Below are positions 1-6,207 of a stretch of 16,327 bases of DNA, one piece after another (position 1 is the first letter of the stretch; each line of letters begins with the position of its first letter). The DNA is from Eubacterium sp. CAG:180 (GTDB lineage: Bacteria > Bacillota > Clostridia > Oscillospirales > Acutalibacteraceae). A program made the translations under genes and the position numbers. The stretch is from the NCBI GenBank assembly GCA_000432435.1, contig HF993130.1:101897-118223 (forward strand). Reading direction: 5' to 3'. The notes beneath the pieces were generated by a model. That model made no database searches, had not been told where the DNA came from, and was given only the letters and a program-made list of their open reading frames with translations.

Positions 1-464
1 CCGCCGCAGTTGCCGCTCCGGCAGGCATTATAATCTGGCTTGCGGCAAATGTAACTGTTCGCGGTGAAAGTCTGTTATCTGCTTTTTCGGGTGCGCTGGA
101 CCCATTTGCAAAGCTCATAGGGCTCGACGGAGTCATATTGACAGCCTTTATACTCGGTTTTCCCGCAAATGAAACAGTTGTACCGATAATGATAATGGCA
201 TACACAGCAACCGGTACGCTTACGGATTTTGACTCGCTTTTAGGGCTAAAAGACATTCTCATCTGTAACGGTTGGACTTATACGACTGCTGTTTGCTTTA
301 TTCTGTTTTCCCTGATGCATTGGCCGTGCTCAACAACTCTTTTGACAATAAAAAAAGAAACGCACAGCCATTTTTGGACCGCCGTTTCCTTTATTTTCCC
401 GACTCTGATGGGATTTATTGTGTGTTTCACTGTAAAACTCATATCCGTAATATTCTCTTTTTAA
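1..464 (+). CDS. feoB: Ferrous iron transport protein B, C-terminal part (5' end outside window)
   Basis: This is the last ~153 codons of a FeoB-type Fe(II) transporter, read in the frame beginning at base 3. FeoB is an inner-membrane protein with an N-terminal G domain and a C-terminal membrane part built from two Gate (nucleoside-recognition) domains. Only the second Gate region and the C-terminal helices are present. Diagnostic motifs are LDPFAKLIGLDGVI, then FILGFPANETVVPI, then LMHWPCSTTLLTIKKET, all strongly conserved in FeoB. Hydrophobic helices lie at the start (PAGIIIWLAANV), in the middle and at the C-terminus (FPTLMGFIVCFTVKLISVIF). The conserved Cys in the HWPCSTT motif is present. 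The G domain and any FeoA lie upstream and cannot be seen. The 3' end overlaps the convergent methylase gene by 26 bp. Family assignment is secure. Confidence 0.95.
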   Translation, partial: AAVAAPAGIIIWLAANVTVRGESLLSAFSGALDPFAKLIGLDGVILTAFILGFPANETVVPIMIMAYTATGTLTDFDSLLGLKDILICNGWTYTTAVCFILFSLMHWPCSTTLLTIKKETHSHFWTAVSFIFPTLMGFIVCFTVKLISVIFSF

Positions 465-1452
465 GCTCTTCAGACAGAATTGCCGGGTTCTCATCGCTGT
501 ATTCAAACTGCTTTGAGAGATATTTCACGCTGTTTATCCTGTCGTCAAGGTCAAATTTTCCGCGCTCCGCAAAAAGCAATACGTCGGCATAAAATGTAAT
601 CGCCGTAACGCCGACGCAAAAGCAGAATTTGCCTAAAGCATCGCCGTCATACACGGCTTTAGGGAAATGGCGGAACACAAGATACGATAAGAGCTTTTCG
701 TAGTCAGCCGTTCTTTCGCCGAGATAAGATATAAAAGTCTTTCGGGAATTTAAAACCTCGGCTTTGTTTTCGCACAGGCACTTTAACAGATGAGTAAAAT
801 CGGCGTCATACGCCTCTGTTTTTTTCGACGCTTTAATTAAAATGTCGTAAAATTCATCCTCGCTCGGAAAAGCAAAGTTGATTTTTCCGTACTGCTTTAA
901 AAGTAAGTTTTCAAATATTGAGTGAATTCTGTCATGAAGAGTCTGTGTTCTGTCGCAAAGCATATGTAAAGTGCTTTGCCTTAACATATATAGCGTTTCC
1001 GGATCAATGAGGCCGTCATCAAAATATGCGGCATCGTCGCGTGATTCTGCCTCGGTAATCAGCTTCAGCGGAGATGTATTGAGAAAAAGTAAGCTTGCAG
1101 CTTCCTCGCAGCAAAGCCCCTCGCCCATATCGTAAAAATCGCCGTATCGCGCGTAAAACCGCGGATGTTCACGGCATATTTCACACAGCATATCCTCGCC
1201 CTTTGTCAGTATCAGCTCACACAAACCGTCGCTTTTGAGAAACGGGCAGCGATCGTCTTCTGTCAGGATAAAGCATTGCTTCTCTCTATCTGTAAACCTA
1301 TTCAGCTTTACAGATAGAGAGCCGTTTTCATTCTCATATTTTCGCATTGTTTCATCATCAATGTCTATTTCCCAGCCTATACAGCACGAATCCGTACATT
1401 CACCCGCCCTGCATTTAAAGCTGTCATAAAAATCCGGTTTAGTTATAAGCAT
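439..1452 (-). CDS. FliB-like protein lysine N-methylase (flagellin lysine-N-methylase family)
   Basis: A 337-aa protein of the FliB family, which methylates lysines of flagellin in enterobacteria. The N-terminus carries the signature cysteine cluster C14-x4-C19-x3-C23-C24. It is followed by further conserved Cys motifs (DDRCPFL, GLCELI, LCEICREHPRFY, GEGLCCEEA), the metal or Fe-S ligand pattern of the YkgJ/FliB cysteine-cluster group. The start is placed at base 1452 because AAAAGGAG lies just upstream and a promoter (1484-1512) sits over the longer possible N-terminus, which therefore cannot be translated from it. No flagellar gene is visible, so the substrate here is unknown; many gut clostridia carry stand-alone members of this family. 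The C-terminal codons overlap the end of feoB on the other strand. The family call is firm, the substrate is not. Confidence 0.85.
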   Translation of the reverse strand: MLITKPDFYDSFKCRAGECTDSCCIGWEIDIDDETMRKYENENGSLSVKLNRFTDREKQCFILTEDDRCPFLKSDGLCELILTKGEDMLCEICREHPRFYARYGDFYDMGEGLCCEEAASLLFLNTSPLKLITEAESRDDAAYFDDGLIDPETLYMLRQSTLHMLCDRTQTLHDRIHSIFENLLLKQYGKINFAFPSEDEFYDILIKASKKTEAYDADFTHLLKCLCENKAEVLNSRKTFISYLGERTADYEKLLSYLVFRHFPKAVYDGDALGKFCFCVGVTAITFYADVLLFAERGKFDLDDRINSVKYLSKQFEYSDENPAILSEELKKRILRI

Positions 1453-1483
1453 AAAGACGGCTCTCCTTTTACTTTTCCCTGAA

Positions 1484-1512
1484 ATAATATCACAAATTGA
1501 CTGTATCTTCAA
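1484..1512 (-). promoter_or_regulatory. Sigma-70/SigA-type promoter of the FliB-like gene
   Basis: On the minus strand, TTGAAG (1507-1512) and TATTAT (1484-1489) are separated by exactly 17 bp. Transcription would begin near 1476, leaving a leader of about 25 nt that contains AAAAGGAG before the ATG at 1452. This position fixes the start codon choice for the methylase. Confidence 0.65.
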
Positions 1513-1529
1513 TAAATTATGCGGTGCAC

Positions 1530-1558
1530 TTGATAAGCTGCGATTTTTCTGCTAACAT
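1530..1558 (+). promoter_or_regulatory. Possible promoter of the mscS-type gene
   Basis: TTGATA (1530-1535) and TAACAT (1553-1558) are spaced by 17 bp, about 44 bp before the start codon. The -35 is 5/6 and the -10 is 4/6 to consensus. It diverges from the methylase promoter about 20 bp away, so the two genes share one regulatory interval. Confidence 0.4.
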
Positions 1559-1601
1559 TATATAGTGTAAATGATAATTCGTTTTAAACGAGGTATAAGA
1601 A

Positions 1602-2414
1602 ATGGAAAAGCTGCAAAGCATACTGAATTACTCCGTCGGCTCATTTACTGTGGGGAAAATATTTGAGGCCGTCATAGTATTTGTTATATGCTACTTTCTG
1701 ATACGCATTATTATGAAGGTGCTTAAGAGAGTGCTCGGCAAAACAAGCCTTGACGCGACACTCAGTAAAATAATAACGGCGGTAATAAAATTTATTCTCT
1801 GTTTCATAACCGCAATAATAGTTATAGATACGCTCGGCGTCTCCGCGACTTCGCTTGTAGCGGCGTTCTCGGTGGTCGGCCTTGCCGCATCTCTCGCCGT
1901 TCAGGATTCGCTTTCAAACCTTGCAAGCGGTATTATGATACTTGTTACAAAGCCGTTTAAAATAGGCGATTATGTCGAGGCTGACGGGGTTACGGGAACT
2001 GTTATGATGACGGGACTTATTCACACAAGAATAAAGGCGATAGACAACAAGGTAATATATGTTCCCAACAGCAAAATAATAGCGGCAAAAATAGTAAATT
2101 ACACTTCGCAGGAAAAGCGGCGTGTTGATATAGAAATTTCGGCGTCATATGACGCGCCCATTGAAAAAGTCCGCAAGGCTCTGCTTGAGGCAGTTGAAAA
2201 TACGGATATGTTTTTGGACGACCCCGAAAAACCTTTTGCGGCGGTACTCTCTTACGATGACAGCAGCATAAAATATGTTGTAAGGGCATGGGTTGAAACA
2301 CCGAAGTATTGGGACGCTCACTTTGCCCTTATGGAGAGGATAAAGACCGAATTTGACAACGCAGGCATTGAAATGACGTATAATCATCTCAATGTACATT
2401 TGATTGATAAGTAA
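1602..2414 (+). CDS. Small-conductance mechanosensitive channel, MscS family
   Basis: A 270-aa MscS-type channel, close to the E. coli MscS length. These homoheptameric inner-membrane channels open when membrane tension rises and release solutes during hypo-osmotic shock. Three N-terminal membrane segments are visible (about residues 20-40, 57-80 and 82-110). TM3 shows the small-residue pore-lining pattern (VVGLAASLAVQDSLSNLASG) followed by the family motif ILVTKPFKIGDYV. The soluble beta and alpha/beta vestibule domains follow, with VPNSKIIAAKIVNYT near residue 155 and the C-terminal MTYNHLNVHL motif. A GAGGT ribosome binding site lies 7 nt upstream of the ATG. A small acidic ORF follows 13 nt after the stop and is probably cotranscribed. 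Assignment is secure. Confidence 0.93.
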   Translation: MEKLQSILNYSVGSFTVGKIFEAVIVFVICYFLIRIIMKVLKRVLGKTSLDATLSKIITAVIKFILCFITAIIVIDTLGVSATSLVAAFSVVGLAASLAVQDSLSNLASGIMILVTKPFKIGDYVEADGVTGTVMMTGLIHTRIKAIDNKVIYVPNSKIIAAKIVNYTSQEKRRVDIEISASYDAPIEKVRKALLEAVENTDMFLDDPEKPFAAVLSYDDSSIKYVVRAWVETPKYWDAHFALMERIKTEFDNAGIEMTYNHLNVHLIDK

Positions 2415-2427
2415 GAGGGTGTAAAAA

Positions 2428-2652
2428 ATGTTTGATCCGCTTAACCAAAACGGCGACGATGAAATAGATTTTTCCGAAAAGAATTTGTTCGAAGGACTCC
2501 CGGTTGATGAGATTTGCAAAAATACAGTCGATTTCCCGGAGGAGGAATTCAAAAAGCCCGAAAAAGGAGAAGAAGAAAAAGAAGAAGAAGAAAAAAAGAT
2601 ACCCGATAATTTAACGGTATCTGAAGAGCAAAAACCTCATTTGGTGATTTAA
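2428..2652 (+). CDS. Small acidic hypothetical protein downstream of mscS
   Basis: A 74-aa protein I do not recognise. It begins 13 nt after the mscS-type stop and has its own AGAGGG ribosome binding site (about 2415-2420), so cotranscription or translational coupling is likely. The composition is extreme. The first 40 residues are Asp/Glu-rich with a few hydrophobics, and residues about 40-57 are almost entirely Glu and Lys (runs of EEE and KK), predicting a charged single helix or disordered segment. There is no signal peptide, membrane segment or cysteine motif apart from one Cys. It may be an accessory or lineage-specific cytosolic protein. Function unknown; the Glu/Lys run is purine-rich DNA, so a non-coding origin cannot be excluded. 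Confidence 0.6.
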   Translation: MFDPLNQNGDDEIDFSEKNLFEGLPVDEICKNTVDFPEEEFKKPEKGEEEKEEEEKKIPDNLTVSEEQKPHLVI

Positions 2653-2742
2653 CATAATATTTTTATAAATAGGGCGATAAACCGTCGTTTCGGCTTCGCC
2701 GCCATTATGCTATATTTTCGACGACAAATCACAAGAATGTAC

Positions 2743-2771
2743 TTGACAAAAACGCCTGTTGCATATATAAT
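2743..2771 (+). promoter_or_regulatory. Consensus promoter of the tRNA-Arg/His/Gln operon
   Basis: A perfect TTGACA (2743-2748) and a perfect TATAAT (2766-2771) with a 17-bp spacer, 29 bp before tRNA-Arg. This is the strength expected for a stable-RNA promoter. Confidence 0.85.
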
Positions 2772-2800
2772 ATTCAAGCACTTAAAAGTGTACCTGTTAT

Positions 2801-2877
2801 GCGCTTGTAGCTCAGCTGGATAGAGCATCTGCCTTCTAAGCAGAGGGTCGGGGGTTCGAGTCCCTCCAAGCGCGCCA
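2801..2877 (+). tRNA. tRNA-Arg (anticodon TCT)
   Basis: A complete 77-nt cloverleaf. Acceptor GCGCTTG pairs with CAAGCGC, discriminator G, CCA encoded. The anticodon loop reads CTTCTAA, giving TCT (reads AGA). The T loop is TTCGAGT. It is first in a three-tRNA operon, 8 nt from tRNA-His. Confidence 0.96.
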
Positions 2878-2885
2878 GTTAATAT

Positions 2886-2963
2886 GGTGGGTATAGCTTA
2901 GTTGGTTAAAGCGCCAGTTTGTGGCACTGGAGACCGTCGGTTCGAATCCGACTATCCACCCCA
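2886..2963 (+). tRNA. tRNA-His (anticodon GTG)
   Basis: A complete tRNA with anticodon loop TTGTGGC (GTG). The His-specific extra G at position -1 (base 2886) faces C73 (base 2960), and CCA is encoded. The acceptor stem pairs GTGGGTA with TATCCAC. Confidence 0.96.
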
Positions 2964-2968
2964 CTTTC

Positions 2969-3000
2969 TAAATCTGCAAGATATTTCTCTTGCAGATTTA
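2969..3000 (+). other. Inter-tRNA stem-loop
   Basis: A perfect 12-bp inverted repeat: TAAATCTGCAAG at 2969-2980 and its complement at 2989-3000, with an 8-nt loop. There is no T-tract after it, so it is a poor intrinsic terminator. It may be an RNase processing site or a relic terminator between tRNA-His and tRNA-Gln. Confidence 0.6.
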
Positions 3001-3035
3001 CGTTTATTAAGGTATAATTTTAAAAAAGTAAATAT

Positions 3036-3110
3036 TGGGGTGTCGTCAAGCGGTAAGACACAGCACTTTGACTGCTGCATTCGTAGGTTCAAATCCTGCC
3101 ACCCCAGCCA
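3036..3110 (+). tRNA. tRNA-Gln (anticodon TTG)
   Basis: A complete 75-nt tRNA. Acceptor TGGGGTG pairs with CACCCCA, discriminator G, CCA encoded. The anticodon loop CTTTGAC gives TTG. It is the last gene of the cluster, just before an intrinsic terminator. Confidence 0.96.
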
Positions 3111-3111
3111 T

Positions 3112-3145
3112 AAATCGGCAAGCATAAAAAATGCTTGCCGATTTT
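3112..3145 (+). terminator. Intrinsic terminator of the tRNA-Arg/His/Gln operon
   Basis: A 13-bp perfect stem (3112-3124 with 3132-3144), an A-rich 7-nt loop, and a short T run followed by a T-rich stretch. It begins 1 nt after the tRNA-Gln CCA. Confidence 0.85.
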
Positions 3146-3175
3146 ACTTTTTACCATTCACTTTTCTCGACGACG

Positions 3176-3480
3176 TGCCTCCCTTAAAATGGAGGTGGGC
3201 CTCGTTAAGGCAAGCCGGAGGGATTTGCCGCCCTTGTAAAGGGAGGTGGGCCTCGTTAAGGCAACTCGGAGGGATTTCCTTAAAAAATAGATTTTAAATA
3301 AGAAATACTTTGGTTTTTTAATCCCTCAGTCTGTTCGCATTGCTCACAGCCAGCTCCCTTTACAAGGGAGCCTTTTTTGTCGCTTCGCGACGTTTCCCAC
3401 ACCGTGGGGAATCGCCCTTTTTAGGGGAGCCTGATAATCCCTAAGTTATCTGTGGTGACGGCTCCTGACGGGAGGAGTCC
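3176..3480 (+). repeat. Modular dispersed repeat, left copy (block A)
   Basis: A mosaic of short GC-rich hairpin modules. Two tandem 51-bp units (3176-3277) are followed by a linker resembling AAAAAATAGATTT. Then comes a module running from AATCCCTCAGTCTG to CTCCCTTTACAAGGGAGCC (3320-3372), a TCGCTTCGCGACG hairpin, a CACACCGTGGGGAATC module (to about 3432), and a final CTCCTGACGGGAGGAG hairpin. The same modules occur, reverse-complemented and in the same order, at 8247-8571. No credible coding sequence lies in it; the open frames across it arise from the repeat itself. The repeated self-complementary modules suggest non-autonomous MITE/REP-like elements. Confidence 0.8.
3191..3277 (+). repeat. 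Tandem pair of 36-bp repeats, period 51 bp
   Basis: 3191-3226 and 3242-3277 are identical except for two bases. The first unit is also a perfect 36-bp match to the complement of 8511-8546. The core is GGAGGTGGGCCTCGTTAAGG. Confidence 0.9.
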
Positions 3481-3486
3481 TATTTG

Positions 3487-3588
3487 TCATCTTTTCTTAT
3501 ATAAGACAAGTTCCGGATTTTTGCCGTTGTCATAGGCTTCCTTGAACTGTGCCAGCGTCTGCGTTCTTGCAGAAAAGTACATATTCAT
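3487..3588 (-). CDS. Possible 33-aa small protein
   Basis: A short ORF that would encode MNMYFSARTQTLAQF followed by KEAYDNGKNPELVLYKKR. An AAGGGG ribosome binding site lies 9 nt before the ATG at 3588. Two further in-frame ATGs flank this start (3597 upstream, 3582 inside). The peptide is well formed, with a mixed charged and hydrophobic helix and a basic tail, and it has no membrane segment. It sits between repeat block A and a hairpin-containing leader, downstream of and on the same strand as the immunity-like gene. I do not recognise the family. It could be a real small protein or the end of an eroded mobile-element gene. Confidence 0.45.
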   Translation of the reverse strand: MNMYFSARTQTLAQFKEAYDNGKNPELVLYKKR

Positions 3589-3608
3589 ACCATTCATCCC
3601 CTTTGGAG

Positions 3609-3690
3609 ATTTATTCTTATCCAGTATACCCCAACCGTCATATCGCAAGATACGGCGATTGGGGTTCTTTCAGAGTAAATTTATTCTTAT
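3609..3690. repeat. 17-bp imperfect palindrome between 12-bp direct repeats
   Basis: The direct repeats ATTTATTCTTAT are at 3609-3620 and 3679-3690. Between them, 3628-3644 pairs with 3649-3665: 17 positions, one mismatch, two G-U wobbles when read as minus-strand RNA. The tetraloop is GCAA on the plus strand, a GNRA type, and TTGC on the minus strand. On the minus strand the hairpin ends about 40 nt before the small ORF's start codon. Confidence 0.7.
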
Positions 3691-3774
3691 ATCATCTTAC
3701 CAGTAATACAGTCATATTGAAATTACTTAATCACAAAAAATTCAACATGCATGTTTTTTGAACCAAATTATGTT

Positions 3775-4299
3775 TTATTTATTGAGTGTTTGTGAAACTA
3801 AATCTAAATATGTACTCAAATTACCTATAACATAATTTTCGGGTTTATCTGTTCCTCCCAGTAAAATCCATGGTTTAAGAATAAATGCTTCTCCATATTT
3901 GAGATAGCCAAATAGTGATGTGATTTTTTTAAATTTTTCCTCTTGTAGTAATCCCGATTTTATACTTGGATGATTGAATGCCTCATCAAACAATTCATCT
4001 ATATTTTTTGTAATCATATCGTTAGTATTGTATTGTGGCTGAAAATAGTACACGTATTGGTTGGCAACACAATACAAAAATAGATCACCAAATGCAGTTG
4101 CTACAATAGGAATAAATCTTTTATTGAATTTCCAATTCCAACTTTTAATTATATTAACAGAAGTATCGATATCCAAAATGCTGAAAATACCATCTCCGTA
4201 GCTTCCAGCGGATAATTTATTCTTTCCTTTCGTAATATAATCAATCGTCGATTGCACTTGATAGTATTCTGTAAGTTTATATTCATCTGAAAATTTCAT
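3775..4299 (-). CDS. DUF1851/Tdi1-type immunity-like protein
   Basis: A 174-aa soluble protein without signal peptide or membrane segment. The pattern FGDLFLYCVANQYVYYFQPQ (about residues 70-89), followed by an acidic helix (NIDELFDEAFNHP) and a FGYLKYGEAFILKPWILLGG segment, matches the DUF1851 / T6SS Tdi1 C-terminal type of immunity protein, usually preceded by a GAD-like region. Such proteins bind and neutralise nuclease or other polymorphic toxins in the cytoplasm. An AAAGGA ribosome binding site precedes the ATG. Base composition is much more AT-rich than the flanking genes, suggesting horizontal acquisition. Thirty nt upstream on the same strand ends a 68-codon remnant that looks like the C-terminus of a toxin. 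The family call comes from motif resemblance alone and is moderately certain. Confidence 0.65.
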   Translation of the reverse strand: MKFSDEYKLTEYYQVQSTIDYITKGKNKLSAGSYGDGIFSILDIDTSVNIIKSWNWKFNKRFIPIVATAFGDLFLYCVANQYVYYFQPQYNTNDMITKNIDELFDEAFNHPSIKSGLLQEEKFKKITSLFGYLKYGEAFILKPWILLGGTDKPENYVIGNLSTYLDLVSQTLNK

Positions 4300-4329
4300 T
4301 TCTATATTCCTTTCGACTAAAAATGATAT

Positions 4330-4536
4330 TTAAAGATGCCTATGGTTGTACAACAAATTAAAATTAACCGGTGAATCTGAAGGCAAAGAACTAACGACAT
4401 CATAAATAGTATCCTGCCTATATCCATTTTGTCTTCCAATAGAACGGTTTACACCACTATCGCCATATGCTGCCATTCGGAATGGGTCGAGAGCAGAATG
4501 ACTGACAGCTTGAAGCTTATGTCGCGTTTCATTGTA
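4330..4536 (-). pseudogene. Truncated toxin C-terminus (orphan CT remnant) upstream of the immunity gene
   Basis: The minus strand contains an open frame of 68 codons without a usable start. It begins YNETRHKLQAVSHSALDPF, continues MAAYGDSGVNRSIGRQNGYR, then QDTIYDVVSSLPSDSPVNF, and ends NLLYNHRHL-stop. It has the texture of real protein and stops 30 nt before the immunity-like gene on the same strand. That is the arrangement of a polymorphic toxin C-terminal domain followed by its immunity gene. Its 5' edge coincides with a fragment of the dispersed repeat (TTGTAAAGGGAGCC at 4533-4546), as if the toxin's N-terminal part was lost at that junction. I do not recognise the toxin fold. The coding signal is seen; its identity as a toxin is inferred from position. 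Confidence 0.55.
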
Positions 4537-4560
4537 AAGGGAGCCTTTTATGGGGCTCCG
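4533..4560 (-). terminator. Repeat-derived hairpin, possible terminator of the symporter gene
   Basis: GGAGCC and GGCTCC pair around an 8-nt loop (4541-4560). On the minus strand this is followed by CTTTAC, a weak U-tract, about 27 nt after the symporter stop. The segment from 4533 matches the GCTCCCTTTACAA core of the dispersed repeat, so it may be a solo repeat fragment serving as a terminator. Confidence 0.45.
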
Positions 4561-4587
4561 GTTTGCGCTTTTATTTTTTATTGTTAT

Positions 4588-6045
4588 TCAATAAGTTTCT
4601 CTGCTTTGCGCCGCACAGTTCATATTACGAACATAATCGTAAACCGGTTCGAGCTTGCTCTTCGAAAGCGGATATGCGAACTGATAAAGCAGGAATATAA
4701 GAGTATAAGTTATTGCGGGAATCAGTGTGCAGATTTTGAGTATTCCCTCGCTTACGCCGTCGACATATCCGGCGTTTGACATAAGCTGCACATCATAGCC
4801 TACCTTGCCGAGAAGCATAAGTCCGCCGTAGTCAGCCGCTGTCTGACCGAGTTTACGGCAGAAGGTATAAACAGCGTATACCGCACTCTCGTTTTTAATT
4901 CCGGTCTTATATTCCTGATAATCGATAACGTCGGCGACAACCGCCCAGTTTGTTATGGAAACAAAGGAATATCCGAAGCCTATAATGAACAGCAGGAAAA
5001 TGAAAATGCCTGCCTGATCGGGTCTCGGCTTTATAATATAGCAGGCTATTGCGGCAAGAGCCGAGAAAAACGCTCCGAATCCGCTGAGCTCCTTTTTGCC
5101 GAACTTTTTAACGAGTTTCGGCACAAACGGTATCATAACAGCCATAGGCAAATACTGTGCTATTGTACCTATAACGGAAAGGCTTGTATTACAGAAATAG
5201 TTCTTATAGAGATACTGATTGAGCGAAGCAAATTGAAGCTGGCCGCTTATCAGTATTCCCGTAAGAGCTAAAACTATAAACGGTCGGCTCTTGAACATTC
5301 CGGCATACAGCTTTTTCATATCCACCTTAGGCTCTGCCTCGGAGGGAACACGCTCCTTTGTGTTAGCATAGCAGGCATAATAGAATATAACCGCACACGC
5401 CGCCATAGCCGCGCCAAACCAAAACATACCGTTGGGATTTGCAACGTTATATGTAGATCCGTCGGGATTTTTGACCTTGGTATAAATAATAAACGGAGCC
5501 AAAAGAAGCGGAGCCGCTCCGCCGATTCCGCCGCCTATTGAGCGGAAGGTCGAAAGAAGGGTTCTGCCGTCGGGATCGTCGGTTATAACAGACGCAAGAG
5601 AGCCAAACGGAACATTCATTCCGGTATAGAGCATACCGAACGCTATATATGTAACATACGCGAACAAAAGCAGTGCCCACTGCTTATTTGTTATCGCCCT
5701 AACATCAATAAAGCACACAAGCTGCGAGAGAGCAAGCGGAATTGCGAGCCATTTGAGATACGAACGGTATTTACCGTCCTTATTTGGGCGTCTTTTTGCA
5801 ACAATCGTTCCCCACATAGGATCGTTTACCGCATCCCAGAGACGCGAAACCAAAAACAATGTGGCTACCTTATCTGTCGCTATTTTAAGTACATCGGTGT
5901 AAAACACCTTTAAAAATGACGAAACATAAGTTAAAACAAAAAGGTTTCCGGCATCGCCGAGCATATAGCCTATGCCCTCCTTGATGCCTATTTTGTTCGG
6001 ATGCGGAGCAGTCGTTTCAACTGCCTTGGATTCTTTTTTCTCCAT
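4588..6045 (-). CDS. GPH-family sugar:cation symporter (MelB-like MFS transporter)
   Basis: A 485-aa polytopic membrane protein with about 12 hydrophobic segments, of the glycoside-pentoside-hexuronide:cation symporter family. Family marks include IGYMLGDAGNLFVLTY near the N-terminus and RLWDAVNDPMWG. The two Asp of that motif (D71 and D75) correspond to the cation-site Asp pair of MelB. Also present are the loop FRSIGGGIGG after DDPDGRTLLS and the C-terminal-half signature ADVIDYQEYKTGIKNE. The start is set at 6045 because GGGGAG lies 4 nt upstream and the promoter at 6078-6106 leaves a ~25-nt leader. It would import a sugar or glycoside with Na+ or H+. No glycosidase or sugar regulator is adjacent, so the substrate cannot be named. 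Confidence 0.9.
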   Translation of the reverse strand: MEKKESKAVETTAPHPNKIGIKEGIGYMLGDAGNLFVLTYVSSFLKVFYTDVLKIATDKVATLFLVSRLWDAVNDPMWGTIVAKRRPNKDGKYRSYLKWLAIPLALSQLVCFIDVRAITNKQWALLLFAYVTYIAFGMLYTGMNVPFGSLASVITDDPDGRTLLSTFRSIGGGIGGAAPLLLAPFIIYTKVKNPDGSTYNVANPNGMFWFGAAMAACAVIFYYACYANTKERVPSEAEPKVDMKKLYAGMFKSRPFIVLALTGILISGQLQFASLNQYLYKNYFCNTSLSVIGTIAQYLPMAVMIPFVPKLVKKFGKKELSGFGAFFSALAAIACYIIKPRPDQAGIFIFLLFIIGFGYSFVSITNWAVVADVIDYQEYKTGIKNESAVYAVYTFCRKLGQTAADYGGLMLLGKVGYDVQLMSNAGYVDGVSEGILKICTLIPAITYTLIFLLYQFAYPLSKSKLEPVYDYVRNMNCAAQSRETY

Positions 6046-6077
6046 TATTCTCCCCCGTTTATACTGATGTAAAATAC

Positions 6078-6106
6078 AGTATAACATAGTATAAAATGTA
6101 AAGCAA
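6078..6106 (-). promoter_or_regulatory. Promoter of the GPH symporter gene
   Basis: Minus strand TTGCTT (6101-6106) and TATACT (6078-6083), spacer 17 bp. About 42 bp further upstream the hexamer TTGACA occurs twice, 11 bp apart (6148-6153 and 6159-6164), each followed by A/T-rich sequence. Neither has a -10 at a usable distance, so they could be paired protein-binding sites one helical turn apart. Confidence 0.55.
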
Positions 6107-6207
6107 TTAAAATTTTTGTGAAATCTGTTTTATTTCAGTGTAAAATTTGTCAATTTTTTGTCAATTTTTTGAGTTCAAAGTAACTTTTAACACTACTTAC
6201 TATAAAC

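Noticed and set aside
3191..3277. Tandem repeats considered as a CRISPR array
   Set aside because: Only two units with a 15-bp gap, no cas genes, and the unit is part of a dispersed repeat.
2902..3297. 131-codon open frame crossing tRNA-His, tRNA-Gln and repeat block A (+)
   Set aside because: It reads through two well-formed tRNA genes and the tandem repeat; the repeated WASLRQ-type peptide is the translation of the repeat.
4429..4779. 116-codon plus-strand frame over the symporter 3' end
   Set aside because: It lies antisense to the symporter and the toxin remnant, with no family motifs.
6148..6164. Two TTGACA boxes 11 bp apart upstream of the symporter
   Set aside because: No acceptable -10 lies 16-18 bp from either, so not called as promoters; mentioned only as possible binding sites.
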